Source: Erysipelotrichaceae bacterium
Lineage (GTDB): Bacteria > Bacillota_I > Bacilli_A > Erysipelotrichales > Coprobacillaceae
DNA: 13,185 nucleotides
Assembly: GCA_021200395.1 (NCBI GenBank)
Contig: JAJQGQ010000256.1
Coordinates: 1-13,185, forward strand
Direction: 5' to 3'
Shown: positions 1-7,775 of the stretch, one piece after another
Numbering within the stretch: position 1 is the first letter of the stretch
How the letters are laid out: each line of letters starts with the position of its first letter
The notes under the pieces: generated by a model
Told to the model about the DNA's origin: nothing
The model's database searches: none
What the model saw: the letters and a program-made list of their open reading frames with translations, nothing else
Program-made: the position numbers and the translations under genes

Positions 1-405
1 AAATGTTATACTTTAGATTTGACTAATCAAGAAAGAGAGGCTTTAAAACAATTTTGTGAATATATCCCTTTTGTATTCTCCACGGCATTATTTCCACAAG
101 ATTTCATAGCAGAAAAAAATAAAGATTTTTATTTTGGAATTGGTATTGAAGAAGAATATGCCCAATTATTTAATGTACAAGAAAATGAATATGTCCATTA
201 TTATCCATCTCAAACATGTTTATATATGTCTGTTCCTTCACGTTCAAGTCAATTTTTAACTTATGATGTATTGACTCCCGCATTTGCTTATATGAAAGAA
301 AATAATCTCAAATTAGCAGGTGATGTCATCACCCAAATAGTATCAATGTGGAAACCAGAAGAGGAATATTTTAATTATCATAATATCTGGATACCTATAA
401 ACTAA
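1..405 (+). CDS. MerR-family transcriptional regulator, C-terminal effector-binding domain (5' partial)
   Basis: The reading frame is open to the left edge (KCYTLDLTNQ...), so the gene starts outside the window; a TTG at 19 is in frame but has no ribosome-binding site and is probably internal. The visible 134 residues look like the GyrI-like/BltR-like ligand-binding half of a MerR regulator: an 'IPF' entry, an aromatic 'LYMSVPS' strand, a central helix ending in 'ENNLKLAGDVITQIV', and the typical end '...EEYFNYHNIWIPIN'. In this family the missing N-terminus would hold the helix-turn-helix and a dimerising coiled coil, and the domain seen here would sense a small, often lipophilic, cation. 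The ligand cannot be told from sequence. It converges on the Sm_multidrug_ex gene; regulation of that gene is possible but not shown. Confidence 0.7.
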   Translation, partial: KCYTLDLTNQEREALKQFCEYIPFVFSTALFPQDFIAEKNKDFYFGIGIEEEYAQLFNVQENEYVHYYPSQTCLYMSVPSRSSQFLTYDVLTPAFAYMKENNLKLAGDVITQIVSMWKPEEEYFNYHNIWIPIN

Positions 406-426
406 AAAACCGCTTTTAAGCGTTTA
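405..426. terminator. Intrinsic terminator between convergent genes
   Basis: The hairpin core CGCTTTTAAGCG (411-422) lies between the stop codons of the MerR-type gene (403-405) and the minus-strand membrane protein (424-426). Read on the minus strand, the stem is followed by GTTTTTTAG, a good U-tract. On the plus strand the tail is only TTTAG. It should therefore work best for the minus-strand gene and weakly for the plus-strand gene. Confidence 0.5.
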
Positions 427-885
427 GAAAATTGATTGTGCCAGGGCTGGTAAAAAAACACATACAGCACTAATAACAACTGCTGAAATAAAAGCACCAA
501 TCATTGCACATATCATTGTTTTTTTAAAATCAAGTTTTAAAAATGTTGCGACTGCCGTACCTGTCCATACTCCTGTTGTTGGTAAAGGAATACCAATAAA
601 AGTGATAAGGGCAGGTTCTTTATATTTTTCAAATCTAGCTGTATTTTTAGCAATCTTGTTGTCAACAAGATTCACAAGCCATGGTAGCCAATGATGTTTT
701 CTTAATAAATCCATAATCCAATTAAATAAATAAAAGATAAAAGGAACAGGAATCAGTGAACCAATATATGATGCAACAAAAACAATAAGTGGATCACATC
801 CTGTAAATATTCCTACAGGAATAGCACCCCTTTGTTCAACAAGAGGAATGGCAGAAATAATCATAATATAGATAATTTTTGACAT
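424..885 (-). CDS. Small multidrug export-type membrane protein (Sm_multidrug_ex, COG2426)
   Basis: The 153-residue protein is very hydrophobic with about four membrane segments. It carries the two family signatures: 'EQRGAIPVGI' near residues 17-26 (family form ELRGAIP) and 'GIPLPTTGVWTGT' near residues 97-109. Its length matches the family (about 150-170). The family is named for small multidrug exporters, but transport has not been firmly shown for most members, so the substrate is unknown. The ATG at 885 is preceded by AAAGGA about 8 nt upstream (GAAAGGAAAATCAAAC then ATG). It is a single-gene unit with its own likely promoter (919-946) and a terminator at its stop codon. Confidence 0.8.
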   Translation of the reverse strand: MSKIIYIMIISAIPLVEQRGAIPVGIFTGCDPLIVFVASYIGSLIPVPFIFYLFNWIMDLLRKHHWLPWLVNLVDNKIAKNTARFEKYKEPALITFIGIPLPTTGVWTGTAVATFLKLDFKKTMICAMIGAFISAVVISAVCVFLPALAQSIF

Positions 886-918
886 GTTTGATTTTCCTTT
901 CTTTGTAATACGTCTCTC

Positions 919-946
919 ATTATACTAAAGCTCAATTGAAATGCAA
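919..946 (-). promoter_or_regulatory. Candidate sigma-A promoter for the COG2426 gene
   Basis: On the minus strand there is a perfect TATAAT (919-924), 16 bp downstream of a poor -35 match TTGCAT (941-946). It sits in the gap between the end of the SWIM gene and the membrane-protein start at 885. The -10 is strong and the -35 weak. Confidence 0.35.
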
Positions 947-947
947 G

Positions 948-1787
948 CTAAAATTGGTTTAACCATTGTTTTATTTGGTTTAAGCGATGTTGACTATAAT
1001 AATCCTGACGATCTTTATTTTGTTGATAAGTCATTAATAATAATTCTTTTAATTTATCTGAATCAAAATAGTTTTTTTCAAATAATAGATTTTCTATCAT
1101 GGGATATTGATTATCAAAATCATATTGATTAATAAGCCATTGATAAATCATATTATACAAAGATGAATCACAACGTTGCAATATCACTTCTATCAATTTT
1201 TGACATTCATCAAAAAACTCATGTTGCTTAACCAACTTGATTAAACGCTCATAAATATCCTTGATAAGTTCAAAACATTCTTCATTATAACCTAATACTA
1301 ACCAATTATTCAATTGCTTAAAAACCTCTGGTAAATCATCAATAATACGATATTGATCAAAGATATCTTGAATTCTTTGATGCTCATGTTTAAGAGATAT
1401 ATTTTGTGATAATGATAATATATATTTTTTGATGCCTTCGTCTTTACATGATAAATCTTTAAGAATTTGTTGTAATTGATATTTATCAAAACTTTCTATG
1501 ATATAATTGATATCTATCTCATTATTTTCTGCTTTGATAGGTTTATCTTCATAAGCAAATAAAACAGCAGCTAAATGTTTACAATAGTTCCCTGATTGAT
1601 AATATTGACAATCACATGTCATATTTTCTATATGATCTAAATCTATTTCTATATGATAATCATGTTCCCCTTTAACACGAGCTATAAGACGAGATGATAC
1701 TTTATGAATCTCTAATATATTATCAGACATATAATAATCATAACCACGATCTAAGATATTAGAAGAAAATAAGTCTTGCCATTGCAT
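948..1787 (-). CDS. SWIM zinc-finger protein, stand-alone
   Basis: Residues 58-71 (from the ATG at 1787) give C-x-C-x8-C-x-H ('CDCQYYQSGNYCKH'), the Zn-binding SWIM motif. It is preceded by the usual 'F...DRGYDYY...' helix and a beta-rich segment ('RLIARVKGEHDYHIEIDL'). The remaining 200 residues are helical, rich in Leu, Gln and Asp, without an enzymatic motif. SWIM domains bind nucleic acid or protein partners and often sit beside or inside SNF2-type helicases; none is present here, so the role is unknown. Start choice: four start codons run in a row (GTG 1796, ATG 1793, 1790, 1787). The GTG overlaps the Shine-Dalgarno GAGGTG (1794-1799), so 1787, with about 8 nt spacing from GAGG, is most likely. 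The gene is divergent from the unknown/ABC-F pair. Confidence 0.8.
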   Translation of the reverse strand: MQWQDLFSSNILDRGYDYYMSDNILEIHKVSSRLIARVKGEHDYHIEIDLDHIENMTCDCQYYQSGNYCKHLAAVLFAYEDKPIKAENNEIDINYIIESFDKYQLQQILKDLSCKDEGIKKYILSLSQNISLKHEHQRIQDIFDQYRIIDDLPEVFKQLNNWLVLGYNEECFELIKDIYERLIKLVKQHEFFDECQKLIEVILQRCDSSLYNMIYQWLINQYDFDNQYPMIENLLFEKNYFDSDKLKELLLMTYQQNKDRQDYYSQHRLNQIKQWLNQF

Positions 1788-1806
1788 CATCATCACCTCA
1801 CTTATT

Positions 1807-1835
1807 ATTATAATGCATTAAAGACATTTTATCAA
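1807..1835 (-). promoter_or_regulatory. Strong sigma-A promoter for the SWIM gene
   Basis: The minus strand reads TTGATA (1830-1835), 17 bp, TATAAT (1807-1812): 5/6 and 6/6 matches at ideal spacing. Transcription would start near 1800, only a few bases before the GAGG ribosome-binding site, giving a very short leader. Its -35 lies inside the spacer of the opposite promoter at 1821-1849. Confidence 0.65.
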
Positions 1836-1849
1836 ATCTGTGTTAGAAT
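1821..1849 (+). promoter_or_regulatory. Extended -10 promoter for the unknown gene and ABC-F gene
   Basis: The plus strand reads AAGACA (1821-1826), 17 bp, TAGAAT (1844-1849), with TG one base before the -10 (1841-1842), i.e. an extended -10. The predicted start near 1856 leaves a short leader before GAGG at 1861-1864. It overlaps the opposing SWIM promoter. Confidence 0.5.
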
Positions 1850-1872
1850 AGTTAAGAAATGAGGTGTTAATG

Positions 1873-2175
1873 ATGTTTGGAAAACTCCATGTTGTTGTTT
1901 CTAGCGAAAAAGAAGAAGATTGTGAAATGATTAAAGAGTTGCTATATAAGATGAATAACGATTTTTCTATTTCACCTACACGTCCTTATCCATTAGCTAA
2001 GGGATGCAGTGATTTTTATATTACATGTCATATGAATAAAGAGGATGTTCAACCTTTATTAGATCAACTTAATAATGATTGGGATGGTGATATAGATGAT
2101 TGTGTATGTTATGGTTTCAATACCAAAATGTTTCATCCATTAGTTTATCATTTGAGTTTTATTTTATATGATTAG
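1873..2175 (+). CDS. Conserved-looking protein of unknown function, upstream of ABC-F
   Basis: I do not recognise this family. The product is about 101 residues, acidic, soluble and without a signal peptide. The pattern is mixed alpha/beta: a beta strand 'KLHVVVSS', a helix 'DCEMIKELLYKMNND', a strand 'DFYITCHM', a helix 'EDVQPLLDQLNNDW', then a Cys- and aromatic-rich end ('DDCVCYGFNTKMFHP'). This could be a ferredoxin-like fold, which is inference only. Possible starts are GTG 1864, ATG 1870 and ATG 1873. The GTG overlaps the Shine-Dalgarno GAGGTG (1861-1866), so an ATG is right, and 1873 has the best spacing. Its TAG stop (2173-2175) lies within the ribosome-binding site of the ABC-F gene, so the two are co-transcribed and probably coupled. 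Confidence 0.65.
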   Translation: MFGKLHVVVSSEKEEDCEMIKELLYKMNNDFSISPTRPYPLAKGCSDFYITCHMNKEDVQPLLDQLNNDWDGDIDDCVCYGFNTKMFHPLVYHLSFILYD

Positions 2176-2186
2176 GAGGTTGTTTC

Positions 2187-3902
2187 ATGCTTATTACAGT
2201 GTCTCATCTAAGTAAATCAAATAATTTTAAATGTTTAATGGATGATATTTCCTTTACTATCAATGAGACAGATAAGATCGCATTTATTGGTATTAATGGA
2301 ACTGGTAAATCTACAATGCTTAAAATTTTAGCTGGCGAAGAAGATTATCAAGGAGATATTTTAAGAAAAAAGGATTTACGTATTTCTTATTTGCCACAAA
2401 GTCCCTCTTTCAATAAAGATTTGACAGTCTTTCAACAAGCGCAAGCAATATTAGGAAACAAAGTTAATGATTATGAGATTAAAAGTATTCTTAATCAATT
2501 AGGAATTATTGAACATAATCAAAAGATAGGTGAATTATCAGGTGGTCAACAAAGACGTGTGGCTTTAGCCATTGCTTTACTAAAACCATGTGATTTACTT
2601 TTATTAGATGAACCAACGAATCATTTAGATAGTGAAATGATAGAGTATTTAGAGAATTATCTCATTAAATGGAATAAAGCCTTATATATGGTTACTCACG
2701 ATCGCTATTTTATGGAACGTATCACAACTAAAATATTTGAATTAGATCGAACGAAAATATACCAATATGATGGTCATTATTCTCAATATTTAGAATTAAA
2801 GCAACAGCGTGAAGAAGCAACATTAGCTGCACAACATAAACGCAAACAATTTTTGAAGAAAGAATTAGAATGGGTACGTGCTGGTGTACAAGCACGTTCT
2901 ACGAAAAGCAAAGATAGACTTCAAAGATTTCAGGAATTAAGTGCTATTGTCGATCAACAAAAGATAAAAGATATTCAAATGATTGATACAGCATCGCGTT
3001 TAGGAAATAAAACGATTGAATTAGTAGATGTTTCAATGCAGTTTGATCATTTATTATTTGAACCTTTTAGTTATCACTTTAAAAGATTTGATCGTATTGG
3101 TATTTTAGGTCAAAACGGATGCGGTAAAACAACCTTGTTGAATATTATTGCTGGTGATATACAACCTGTTAATGGTCAAGTCATTATGGGCGAAACCGTA
3201 AGAATAGGATATTTTAAACAAGGTTATGAAGTTGATGATAATCAACGTGTCATTGATTATATAAATGAAACTGCTCATGTTTTACAAACAAGTGAAGGAA
3301 CGCTAACAGCTAAACAGATGTGTGAAAGATTTCTTTTTGACAGTGATTTACAGTATGCTTATATTAATCGTTTGTCTGGTGGAGAAAAAAGACGATTATA
3401 TTTATTAAAAACGTTAATGAGTGGACCAAATGTTTTGTTGTTGGATGAACCAACAAATGATCTAGATATTATGACTTTACAAATATTTGAAGATTATTTG
3501 GATCATTTTAGCGGTATTATTATTGTTGTTTCCCATGATCGTTATTTTTTAGATCGTATTTGTAATGGTTTGTTTATCTTTAAAAATAAACAGATTCAAT
3601 ATATGAATGGTGGTTATAGTGCATCTATTAGTATTAGTGAAAAAACAACTAAAGTTAAAAAGAAAGATACCCGTATACGAGAAAATAAAGTAAAGTTAAC
3701 TTATCAACAAAAACGTGATTTAAATAATTTAGAAACAAAAATTCCCGAATTAGAAAAGCAATTATTAGAAATTGATAATCAAATGAATGGTATAAGTGAT
3801 TATAGTATTCTACAACCTTTACTAAAGAAAAGAAATGACTTAGAAAAGCAAATTGAAGAAGCCAATGATTATTATCTAGAATTATTAGAAATTGAAAACT
3901 AA
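2187..3902 (+). CDS. ABC-F family ATPase, Uup/YfmR-like
   Basis: The 571-residue protein has two ATP-binding cassettes and no membrane segment. Cassette 1: Walker A 'GINGTGKST' (35-43), signature 'LSGGQ' (117-121), Walker B with catalytic E142 ('LLLLDEP'), H-loop H171. Cassette 2: Walker A 'GQNGCGKTT' (308-316), 'LSGGE' (396-400), Walker B with E421, H450. The linker at 190-275 contains 'KELEWVRAGVQARSTKSKD', typical of the Uup/YfmR branch, and residues from about 500 form a charged coiled coil like the Uup C-terminal domain. Proteins of this type bind the ribosomal E site and relieve stalled or slow translation; some other ABC-F branches protect ribosomes from antibiotics, which is less likely given this linker. 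The Shine-Dalgarno AGGAGG (2174-2179) is 7 nt before the ATG. It is somewhat shorter than Uup (about 635). Confidence 0.9.
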   Translation: MLITVSHLSKSNNFKCLMDDISFTINETDKIAFIGINGTGKSTMLKILAGEEDYQGDILRKKDLRISYLPQSPSFNKDLTVFQQAQAILGNKVNDYEIKSILNQLGIIEHNQKIGELSGGQQRRVALAIALLKPCDLLLLDEPTNHLDSEMIEYLENYLIKWNKALYMVTHDRYFMERITTKIFELDRTKIYQYDGHYSQYLELKQQREEATLAAQHKRKQFLKKELEWVRAGVQARSTKSKDRLQRFQELSAIVDQQKIKDIQMIDTASRLGNKTIELVDVSMQFDHLLFEPFSYHFKRFDRIGILGQNGCGKTTLLNIIAGDIQPVNGQVIMGETVRIGYFKQGYEVDDNQRVIDYINETAHVLQTSEGTLTAKQMCERFLFDSDLQYAYINRLSGGEKRRLYLLKTLMSGPNVLLLDEPTNDLDIMTLQIFEDYLDHFSGIIIVVSHDRYFLDRICNGLFIFKNKQIQYMNGGYSASISISEKTTKVKKKDTRIRENKVKLTYQQKRDLNNLETKIPELEKQLLEIDNQMNGISDYSILQPLLKKRNDLEKQIEEANDYYLELLEIEN

Positions 3903-3925
3903 AAAAAGCGCTTTTGCGCTTTTTT
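3902..3925. terminator. Symmetric bidirectional intrinsic terminator
   Basis: Six A, then GCGC, a TTTT loop (3912-3915), GCGC and six T form a 10-bp stem with a ready-made U-tract on either strand. It begins on the last base of the ABC-F stop codon (3900-3902) and ends inside the stop codon of the PBP gene (3924-3926), so it terminates both converging transcripts. Confidence 0.85.
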
Positions 3926-6098
3926 ATTCAGCATAAACAGTAATTGTTTGACCAGCTTCTAAAGTTGTTCCCTTAGAAACACTTTGATCATAAATTGTTC
4001 CTGTACCTTCCACTTCAATTGTCACATCAGCCATTGTAGCAAAGGCTTCAGCTTCTTTTCGTGACCATCCTTCCATTGATGGCATCGTTATTGTTGTACC
4101 ATTTGTTTTTAAGAAAACACGTGACTCAGAAGCAACCTCCGTATTAGCATATGGATATTGACTAAGCACAATATCACCATCACCTATCACAACTGGTGTC
4201 AATTGATTGGTTGATAATAATGAGGAAACATAAGAAGTACTTTGATTTGTATAAGAATCTAAAGTATAACTACTTGATGCCACAACTTTAATTTCCTGTT
4301 CATTGAGCTTATTGAGAGCTGAACGTACAACAGCTTGAACCAATGTAGCTGCATTGGTATTATCAGTTGTTCCTGATTGATACCATAATACAATAACGAT
4401 TTCTGGATCATCATAAGGTGCCAAACCACAAAAACTATGAGTATAATAACCACTTACATAAGCACCATTTTGGGCAATCTGTCCTGTTCCTGTTTTACCA
4501 ATTAAATGAATATCATCCATATGATACTTATAACCTGTACTACCAGATATATTAATAACACCACTCAACAAATCTCGCATTTCCTCAACAGTTTCAGAAG
4601 AATAAATTTGTTGTGAATATTGGGTTGAGGCTTGATAGAGAACTTCATCCGTTTCACTATCAACGATTTTATCAACAATATATGGTTTAACTGTTTTACC
4701 ATCATTGGCAAAAGCACTATAACCTTTTAACAATTGATAGGCTGTCACTGTTGAACCTTGACCAAAACCAGTTGTTAACCACTCAACAATACGGCCTTCA
4801 TTATTCACATAACCAGCTATTCCAGATGCAGTTGATAAGCCATCCATTTCATCACTTTGGAAAAGACCTAATGCTTCATAATCCGCAATCAGAGAATCTT
4901 TATCAGTATAAGTTGATAGGATATTACATATAGCGGTATTAGATGAATAATAAAATCCCTGTTTATAAGAAATAACACCCCAACCTTGACCACTATTATG
5001 ATCTTTTATCGGACTACTTGAAGAAGAATAATAATATGTTCCTGAAGTATATGTATTATCAACACTAAAACCACTAGTACTACTATCGTTAATTGCATTG
5101 GCATATACGAATGATTTAAAAACTGATCCTGGTTCAACTGCTTCATTTAAAAATAAATCGACATAATTTTCCATATCTCTCTCATTTGGATCAAATGAAG
5201 GATAATTAGCAACTGCTAAAATTGCCCCAGTCTTAGCATTCATAATAGCACAAGTTGCTTGATCAGCTTCTTCAGCTTCACAAAGCTTCGATAATTGTGA
5301 AGTCAATTCTGTTTGAATATCCGTATCTAAAGTTAAATATATATCATTACCCGTAACTGGTGCTGTCTCTGAAACAATACCATTAGGTAATACATTATCA
5401 TTATTATCAGCCAAATAAACTCTTTGTCCATCAGTTCCTGATAATTCCTCATCATAAACTTTTTCAATACCCATTTGACCAACTAAAGCCGATGTTGTTT
5501 TCCCATTAATTTCATCCGTAACAATTTGAGCATAACCAATCTCATAGGATGCAAAATCACCATAGCGATAGCTTCGAGTTGTTGTTTCCTCAAATTCAAT
5601 ACCTGGTAAATCCAATGCTTCTATTTCCTCTTTAACTAAAGAAGATATATTATTACCAATACTGCCAAATTCCACTTGATAAGAATCTTTATTAAGCTTT
5701 TCGAGAATCTCATCATAGTCTCCACCAAGAATTTCAGCTAACTTTTCAGCTGTATATTCTTTATCTTCAACATAGGCGGCACTTCCATCAGCATTTGTAC
5801 GTGTTGTTGATAAAATAGCATAAACTTTATATTTCGTTACATCAGTCACTAAAACTTCATCATTACTAGAATATATTGTTCCGCGTTTTGCTGTTAAGGT
5901 TTGAACCTTTTGTGATCCACCACGCTGAGAGGCATATGCAGAAATATCATTACCACTAATAAGATGCTTTCCTGTCAAGCCTAAATAAACCACATTAAAG
6001 ACTAAACAAAGAACTAAAACGCAAATGATAACAAGCATGAAGTTTGCCCCATAATTGTTATCTTTTTTTATGCTCGGTATTTTGAATTTACGAGCCAT
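3924..6098 (-). CDS. pbpB: Class B penicillin-binding protein with two PASTA repeats (septal transpeptidase, PbpB/PBP2B type)
   Basis: This 724-residue septal D,D-transpeptidase cross-links peptidoglycan at division. A short cytoplasmic tail is followed by one membrane segment (about 20-40) and the PBP dimerisation domain ('KRGTIYSSNDEVLV', about 71-84; 'GIEKVYDEELSGTDG', about 210-224). The transpeptidase domain carries S325-x-x-K328 ('GSVFK'), S385-S386-N387 and K535-T-G-T. Two PASTA repeats follow at about 605-665 and 666-724, as in Gram-positive PbpB/PBP2x. The catalytic motifs are intact; residue 539 is Gly where many relatives have Ala (KTGTGQ versus KTGTAQ). Its ATG shares one base with the ftsL stop (TAATG at 6096-6100), indicating coupled translation; GGGGAG lies about 11 nt upstream. 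It is the last gene of the mraZ operon and ends in the 3902-3925 terminator. Confidence 0.92.
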   Translation of the reverse strand: MARKFKIPSIKKDNNYGANFMLVIICVLVLCLVFNVVYLGLTGKHLISGNDISAYASQRGGSQKVQTLTAKRGTIYSSNDEVLVTDVTKYKVYAILSTTRTNADGSAAYVEDKEYTAEKLAEILGGDYDEILEKLNKDSYQVEFGSIGNNISSLVKEEIEALDLPGIEFEETTTRSYRYGDFASYEIGYAQIVTDEINGKTTSALVGQMGIEKVYDEELSGTDGQRVYLADNNDNVLPNGIVSETAPVTGNDIYLTLDTDIQTELTSQLSKLCEAEEADQATCAIMNAKTGAILAVANYPSFDPNERDMENYVDLFLNEAVEPGSVFKSFVYANAINDSSTSGFSVDNTYTSGTYYYSSSSSPIKDHNSGQGWGVISYKQGFYYSSNTAICNILSTYTDKDSLIADYEALGLFQSDEMDGLSTASGIAGYVNNEGRIVEWLTTGFGQGSTVTAYQLLKGYSAFANDGKTVKPYIVDKIVDSETDEVLYQASTQYSQQIYSSETVEEMRDLLSGVINISGSTGYKYHMDDIHLIGKTGTGQIAQNGAYVSGYYTHSFCGLAPYDDPEIVIVLWYQSGTTDNTNAATLVQAVVRSALNKLNEQEIKVVASSSYTLDSYTNQSTSYVSSLLSTNQLTPVVIGDGDIVLSQYPYANTEVASESRVFLKTNGTTITMPSMEGWSRKEAEAFATMADVTIEVEGTGTIYDQSVSKGTTLEAGQTITVYAE

Positions 6099-6400
6099 TA
6101 TTCATTACTCTCCCCTACTACTGCAACAGTGCCACTGCTTTGTTGATAAGTATAACCTCTTTCTTCAGCTACAGATTCTAAACGTGAAAAGGATGCTAGT
6201 GATAATTTTTCACTATCTAAGCTATCTATGTCGGCTTGAATAGTTTGGATTTCATCTTCAATTGTATCAATTTTAATATTCAATGATGCTTCATAAGAAT
6301 TTAAAGCAACAATTCCTACAACAAATACTATAAAACTTAATATAAAGAGTCTTTTTGAGAATCTTACAAAACGTGATTCTTTTCTTTTATTTTTCTTCAT
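6098..6400 (-). CDS. ftsL: Cell division protein FtsL
   Basis: The roughly 100-residue bitopic membrane protein has a strongly basic N-terminus (KKNKRKESRFVRFSKR), one membrane segment ('LFILSFIVFVVGIVAL') and an extracellular coiled coil ('IDTIEDEIQTIQADIDSLDSEK'). Size, topology and position between rsmH and pbpB identify FtsL, which with DivIC/FtsB activates the septal synthase; sequence similarity alone would be weak. A TTG at 6409 is in frame, but the Shine-Dalgarno AAAGGA touches it. The ATG at 6400 sits about 9 nt after AAAGGA and is preferred. The gene overlaps the end of rsmH by 14 nt and its stop overlaps the pbpB start. Confidence 0.85.
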   Translation of the reverse strand: MKKNKRKESRFVRFSKRLFILSFIVFVVGIVALNSYEASLNIKIDTIEDEIQTIQADIDSLDSEKLSLASFSRLESVAEERGYTYQQSSGTVAVVGESNE

Positions 6401-7334
6401 CCTTTTCAATCCTTTCTATAATTCTTAATTTTGCCGAATGTGCTCGATGATTGATATTTAATTCTTCATCAGAAGCAACAATAGGTTTTTTTGTAATTTT
6501 TTGAAATTTAGGTTTTAAATTGTCTGGTACTATTGGCATTCCCTTAGGGAGTTTAGGTATTGTTGATACTTCATTAAAAGTATATTTACATATTTTGTCT
6601 TCTAATGAATGGAATGTAATCACAGCAATTCTTCCATTTATATTCAACAAATCTAAACTATCATGTAAAGCATCTTCAAAAACATTGAGTTCATCATTCA
6701 CTGCAATTCTTATAGCTTGAAAAGTTTTTTTGGCAGGATGACCACTCTTTCTTTTAGCAGCAGCAGGAATAGATTGTTTAATAATATCTACTAGTTCAAA
6801 TGTTGTCTCGATAGGTTTTATGTTTCTTTGACGTTCAATGTTTCTTGCAATGTTTTTTGCATATTTTTCATCACCATATCGATAAAGAATCTTGACGAGT
6901 TGTTCATAGCTATATGTATTGACAATATCATAAGCACTTAAGCTTTGGTTCATATCCATACGCATATCAAGCTTTGCATCATAATTGTAACTAAAGCCTC
7001 TATATCCTTCATCAAATTGTGGTGAAGAAACACCTAAATCGAAGAGTATGCCATCAACATGTTCAATACCTTGATCATATAATACACTCTTGATATTCTT
7101 AAAATTCGTATGAATAATCGTAAAGTGATTAGAGATATTTTGTAATCTTTCAGTTGCTGCTTGAATGGCTTCTTCATCTTGATCAAAGCAATAAAGATGT
7201 CCTGTATCTATTCTTTTAAGAATCTCTGCACTATGTCCTCCTGCACCTAAAGTACAGTCCACATATATACCATCACTTTTAATATTTAAGCCATCAATAG
7301 CTTCATTTAAGAGGACACTAACATGTTCAAACAT
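6387..7334 (-). CDS. rsmH: 16S rRNA (cytosine-1402-N4)-methyltransferase RsmH (MraW)
   Basis: The 315-residue SAM-dependent enzyme N4-methylates C1402 of 16S rRNA in the decoding centre. It starts with the diagnostic 'FEHVSVLLNEAI'. The SAM-binding loop 'DCTLGAGGHS' spans about residues 26-35, 'DGILFDLGVSSPQFDEGYRGFSY' starts near residue 98, and 'HSLEDKICK' and 'SAKLRIIERI' near the end are also typical. The length is as usual for the family (about 310-315). The ATG at 7334 lies 6 nt after the mraZ stop. Its Shine-Dalgarno GAGGAG is formed by the last mraZ codons (GAG GAG TAG), so the two are tightly coupled. Confidence 0.96.
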   Translation of the reverse strand: MFEHVSVLLNEAIDGLNIKSDGIYVDCTLGAGGHSAEILKRIDTGHLYCFDQDEEAIQAATERLQNISNHFTIIHTNFKNIKSVLYDQGIEHVDGILFDLGVSSPQFDEGYRGFSYNYDAKLDMRMDMNQSLSAYDIVNTYSYEQLVKILYRYGDEKYAKNIARNIERQRNIKPIETTFELVDIIKQSIPAAAKRKSGHPAKKTFQAIRIAVNDELNVFEDALHDSLDLLNINGRIAVITFHSLEDKICKYTFNEVSTIPKLPKGMPIVPDNLKPKFQKITKKPIVASDEELNINHRAHSAKLRIIERIEKDEEK

Positions 7335-7340
7335 CTTTTT

Positions 7341-7766
7341 CTACTCCTCATCAATTTCTTCAGAAAGATCATCAAATTGATCCACATTATCATCATAGAA
7401 ACTTTCCCACTCTTCACTATTCCAAAGTTCGATGCAATCCCCTGCACCTACAATCGTACATTCCTTTGTTAAATGAGCTTCTTCTCTTAAAGAAGCAGGA
7501 ATATTAATTCTTCCTAATTTATCAAATTCACATTCATTAACTCTTGATGTGACTAAACGTTTATAGGTACGATTCTTCTTCTTTTTTCTAGATAATGCTA
7601 ATATCTCAGCATAATATTCATCAAATCCTTCTTGTGTATAAACTGCTAAACAACCATCATTCCCCTTCATCACATAGACACTTTCGCCACATTGATTTCG
7701 CATTTTGGCTGGTATGCTTAAACGCCCTTTGGCGTCAATGTTATGTTTAAATTCACCAAAGAACAT
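7341..7766 (-). CDS. mraZ: Transcriptional regulator MraZ
   Basis: The 141-residue protein is a DNA-binding autorepressor of the division and cell-wall cluster. Two tandem MraZ/AbrB-like half-domains are visible: residues about 5-50 ('EFKHNIDAKGRLSIPAKMR') and 76-120 ('NECEFDKLGRINIPASLRE', then 'IVGAGDCIELW'). The conserved D-x-K/L-G-R motif occurs in both. A basic stretch (RKKKKNRTYKR, about residues 60-70) lies between them, and the tail is acidic. MraZ normally forms a ring-shaped oligomer that reads regularly spaced repeats; four such repeats lie just upstream at 7776-7813. The ATG at 7766 has GGTGAT 5 nt upstream. It is the first gene of the operon. Confidence 0.96.
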   Translation of the reverse strand: MFFGEFKHNIDAKGRLSIPAKMRNQCGESVYVMKGNDGCLAVYTQEGFDEYYAEILALSRKKKKNRTYKRLVTSRVNECEFDKLGRINIPASLREEAHLTKECTIVGAGDCIELWNSEEWESFYDDNVDQFDDLSEEIDEE

Positions 7767-7775
7767 TTTTCATCA

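Noticed and set aside
941..1132. Plus-strand reading frame of 63 codons antisense to the SWIM gene
   Set aside because: It lies almost wholly inside the SWIM gene, has no ribosome-binding site or recognisable domain, and the SWIM protein with its Zn motif is clearly the coding strand.
948..3902. Defence system built from the SWIM protein, unknown protein and ABC-F ATPase
   Set aside because: The SWIM gene is divergent and has no SNF2 helicase or nuclease beside it, and the ABC-F protein has the linker of the housekeeping Uup/YfmR branch. No toxin, nuclease or phage-related gene is present.
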